This document shows positions 6,771 through 7,603 of a stretch of 7,603 bases of DNA, piece after piece. The first letter of the stretch is position 1; the number at the start of each line of letters is the position of its first letter. The stretch lies in contig NZ_CAMXYR010000060.1 of the NCBI RefSeq assembly GCF_947253225.1, positions 1 through 7,603 on the forward strand, given 5' to 3'. The DNA comes from an uncultured Anaerococcus sp. Its GTDB lineage: Bacteria; Bacillota; Clostridia; Tissierellales; Peptoniphilaceae. A program made the translations under genes and the position numbers. The notes under the pieces were generated by a model. The model saw only the letters and a program-made list of their open reading frames with translations, made no database searches and was not told the DNA's origin.

Positions 6771-6790
6771 GGGAATATCTAAAATATTAT
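6762..6790 (+). promoter_or_regulatory. Weak candidate promoter for the SIR2 gene
   Basis: TATTAT (6785-6790, one mismatch from the -10 consensus) lies 17 bases after TTGGAC (6762-6767, only three matches to the -35 consensus). Transcription would start near 6797, about 40 bases before the ATG. In such AT-rich DNA, -10-like hexamers are frequent, and TATACT at 6796-6801 is an alternative. Read-through from hsdR is also possible, because no terminator separates the genes. Confidence 0.28.
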
Positions 6791-6836
6791 AAAAATATAC
6801 TAAAATACTGTTTCTTTATATATTGAAAGGACTAAA

Positions 6837-7250
6837 ATGTATACAGACACACATATTGATCATATAATTGAAGCTGCAAGAGCTAATAAGCTAATACTAT
6901 TTGTAGGAGCAGGAATATCAAAAGATTCAGGTTATCCATTATGGGGAGAGGTTATCAAAAGTTTTGGAGATGATCTATATGGAGAAGAAAATAATTATGA
7001 ATTAGACTACTTAAAAATTCCTCAATATTATTATAATACTTTTGGAAAAATTAAGTATGAGGAAAAAATTTTAGAATCATTTAATGAACATAACGCTAGA
7101 CCTAATCTTATCCACAAACAAATAGACAGAATTGCCCCTAAGCATATCATAACTACCAACTATGATACATTACTAGAAGATCAACTAAATTCAGGGATTT
7201 TAAAATATGAAGTCATAAAAAAGATTCAGACGTACCAAATTCTAAACTAG
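6837..7250 (+). CDS. SIR2-family NAD-binding protein, N-terminal part (frame interrupted)
   Basis: This is the first 137 residues as read, starting at ATG 6837 with an AAAGGA site (6826-6831) 5 bases upstream. The nucleotide-binding signature LFVGAGISKDSGYPLW (21-36, GAGIS at 24-28) and TTNYD (106-110) mark the SIR2/SIR2_2 superfamily. Many bacterial SIR2 proteins cleave NAD to ADP-ribose during phage infection (for example ThsA of Thoeris, the DSR proteins and SIR2-HerA). N108 corresponds to the catalytic asparagine. After K129 the frame runs into eight unrelated residues and a TAG at 7248-7250. The proper SIR2 sequence instead continues in the -1 frame. The product as read lacks the catalytic histidine and the second half of the Rossmann fold, so it should be inactive alone. 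Position directly after a type I R-M operon supports a defence role. Confidence 0.8.
   Translation: MYTDTHIDHIIEAARANKLILFVGAGISKDSGYPLWGEVIKSFGDDLYGEENNYELDYLKIPQYYYNTFGKIKYEEKILESFNEHNARPNLIHKQIDRIAPKHIITTNYDTLLEDQLNSGILKYEVIKKIQTYQILN
7217..7223 (+). other. A-AAA-AAG slippery heptamer at the SIR2 frame break
   Basis: The zero-frame codons are ATA AAA AAG, so the heptamer is in the X-XXY-YYZ phase used for -1 frameshifting (as in E. coli dnaX). Slipping back one base leads directly into the continued SIR2 frame (GAT at 7223). I see no strong stimulatory hairpin downstream, and the nearest purine-rich stretch (AGGGA, 7193-7197) is about 20 bases upstream, farther than usual. A six-A run is also a natural site for phase variation, mutation or sequencing error. 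Confidence 0.6.
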
Positions 7251-7603
7251 GTAATTATATAATAAAAATGCATGGGGATATTAATGAGAGAAACTTTGTA
7301 TTAAAAGAAGATGATTACTATAATTATAATAATGATTTTCCTGTTATATCTCAGCTTATACAATCACTTATAGTTAACAATACGTTACTTTTTATAGGAT
7401 ACTCTCTATCAGATACAACTTTTAATTCGATTTACAGATTAATTTCAAGTCAGTTAGGAAATAATGTCAATAATGCTTATCTGTTTACTACTGATAATCT
7501 AAATGAATTCGAGGTTAGATATTATGACAATTTAAATATAAAAGTAGTGGGAGGCGAATCCACTAAAACAAAATTAAAATATGGATTAAGTGAAAAAGGG
7601 TTA
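7223..7603 (+). CDS. SIR2-family protein, continuation in the -1 frame (runs off the right edge)
   Basis: This frame is open for 127 codons to the last base of the window and carries the rest of the SIR2 domain. It contains the MHGD motif, whose histidine would be residue 146 of the restored protein (the general base by comparison with ThsA H152). It also contains LLFIGYSLSD, a typical late Rossmann strand of SIR2_2 proteins. Fused through a -1 shift at 7217-7223, the protein would be at least 256 residues, with more beyond the window. Separate translation is unlikely: the first ATG in this frame (7268) lacks a good ribosome-binding site and would omit half of the NAD pocket. Nothing can be said about a C-terminal sensor domain, which lies outside. 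This could instead be the 3' half of a frameshifted pseudogene. Confidence 0.75.

Overview
The window reads as a defence-gene cluster from a low-GC Gram-positive anaerobe. The strongly AT-rich codons, the preference for AGA/AGG arginine and ATA isoleucine codons, and the purine-rich Shine-Dalgarno sites suit Bacillota of the Clostridia/Tissierellia type (for example the Anaerococcus/Peptoniphilus group). That placement is an inference from base composition and protein style; no marker gene fixes it.

Layout, left to right. Positions 1-72 may hold the tail of a gene that starts outside the window. Positions 73-890 contain no convincing protein gene, but a compact block at about 293-568 is packed with hairpins and is much richer in G+C than its surroundings. 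I read it as a candidate structured non-coding RNA, possibly an ORF-less mobile RNA element. A second AT-rich non-coding stretch follows, with an imperfect direct repeat, and ends in a clear intrinsic terminator at 891-926.

A strong extended -10 promoter (946-954) then starts a complete type I restriction-modification operon in the order hsdM (977-2569), hsdS (2566-3732), hsdR (3741-6770). HsdM overlaps HsdS by 4 bases, and the HsdR ribosome-binding site overlaps the HsdS stop codon, so the three genes look translationally coupled. HsdM and HsdR have the motif layout of the type IC (EcoR124I-like) family. HsdS gives the complex its bipartite DNA target, HsdM methylates adenine there, and HsdR translocates and cuts unmethylated foreign DNA.

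Sixty-six bases downstream, on the same strand, is a SIR2-family NAD-binding gene of the kind used in anti-phage abortive infection. It is broken into two frames at 7217-7223, exactly at an A-AAA-AAG heptamer in the phase that supports -1 ribosomal frameshifting. The stop in the first frame removes the predicted catalytic histidine. A -1 shift would restore one SIR2 protein that runs off the right edge. Whether this is programmed recoding, phase variation, a pseudogene or a sequencing error is the main open question. The structured RNA is the other.
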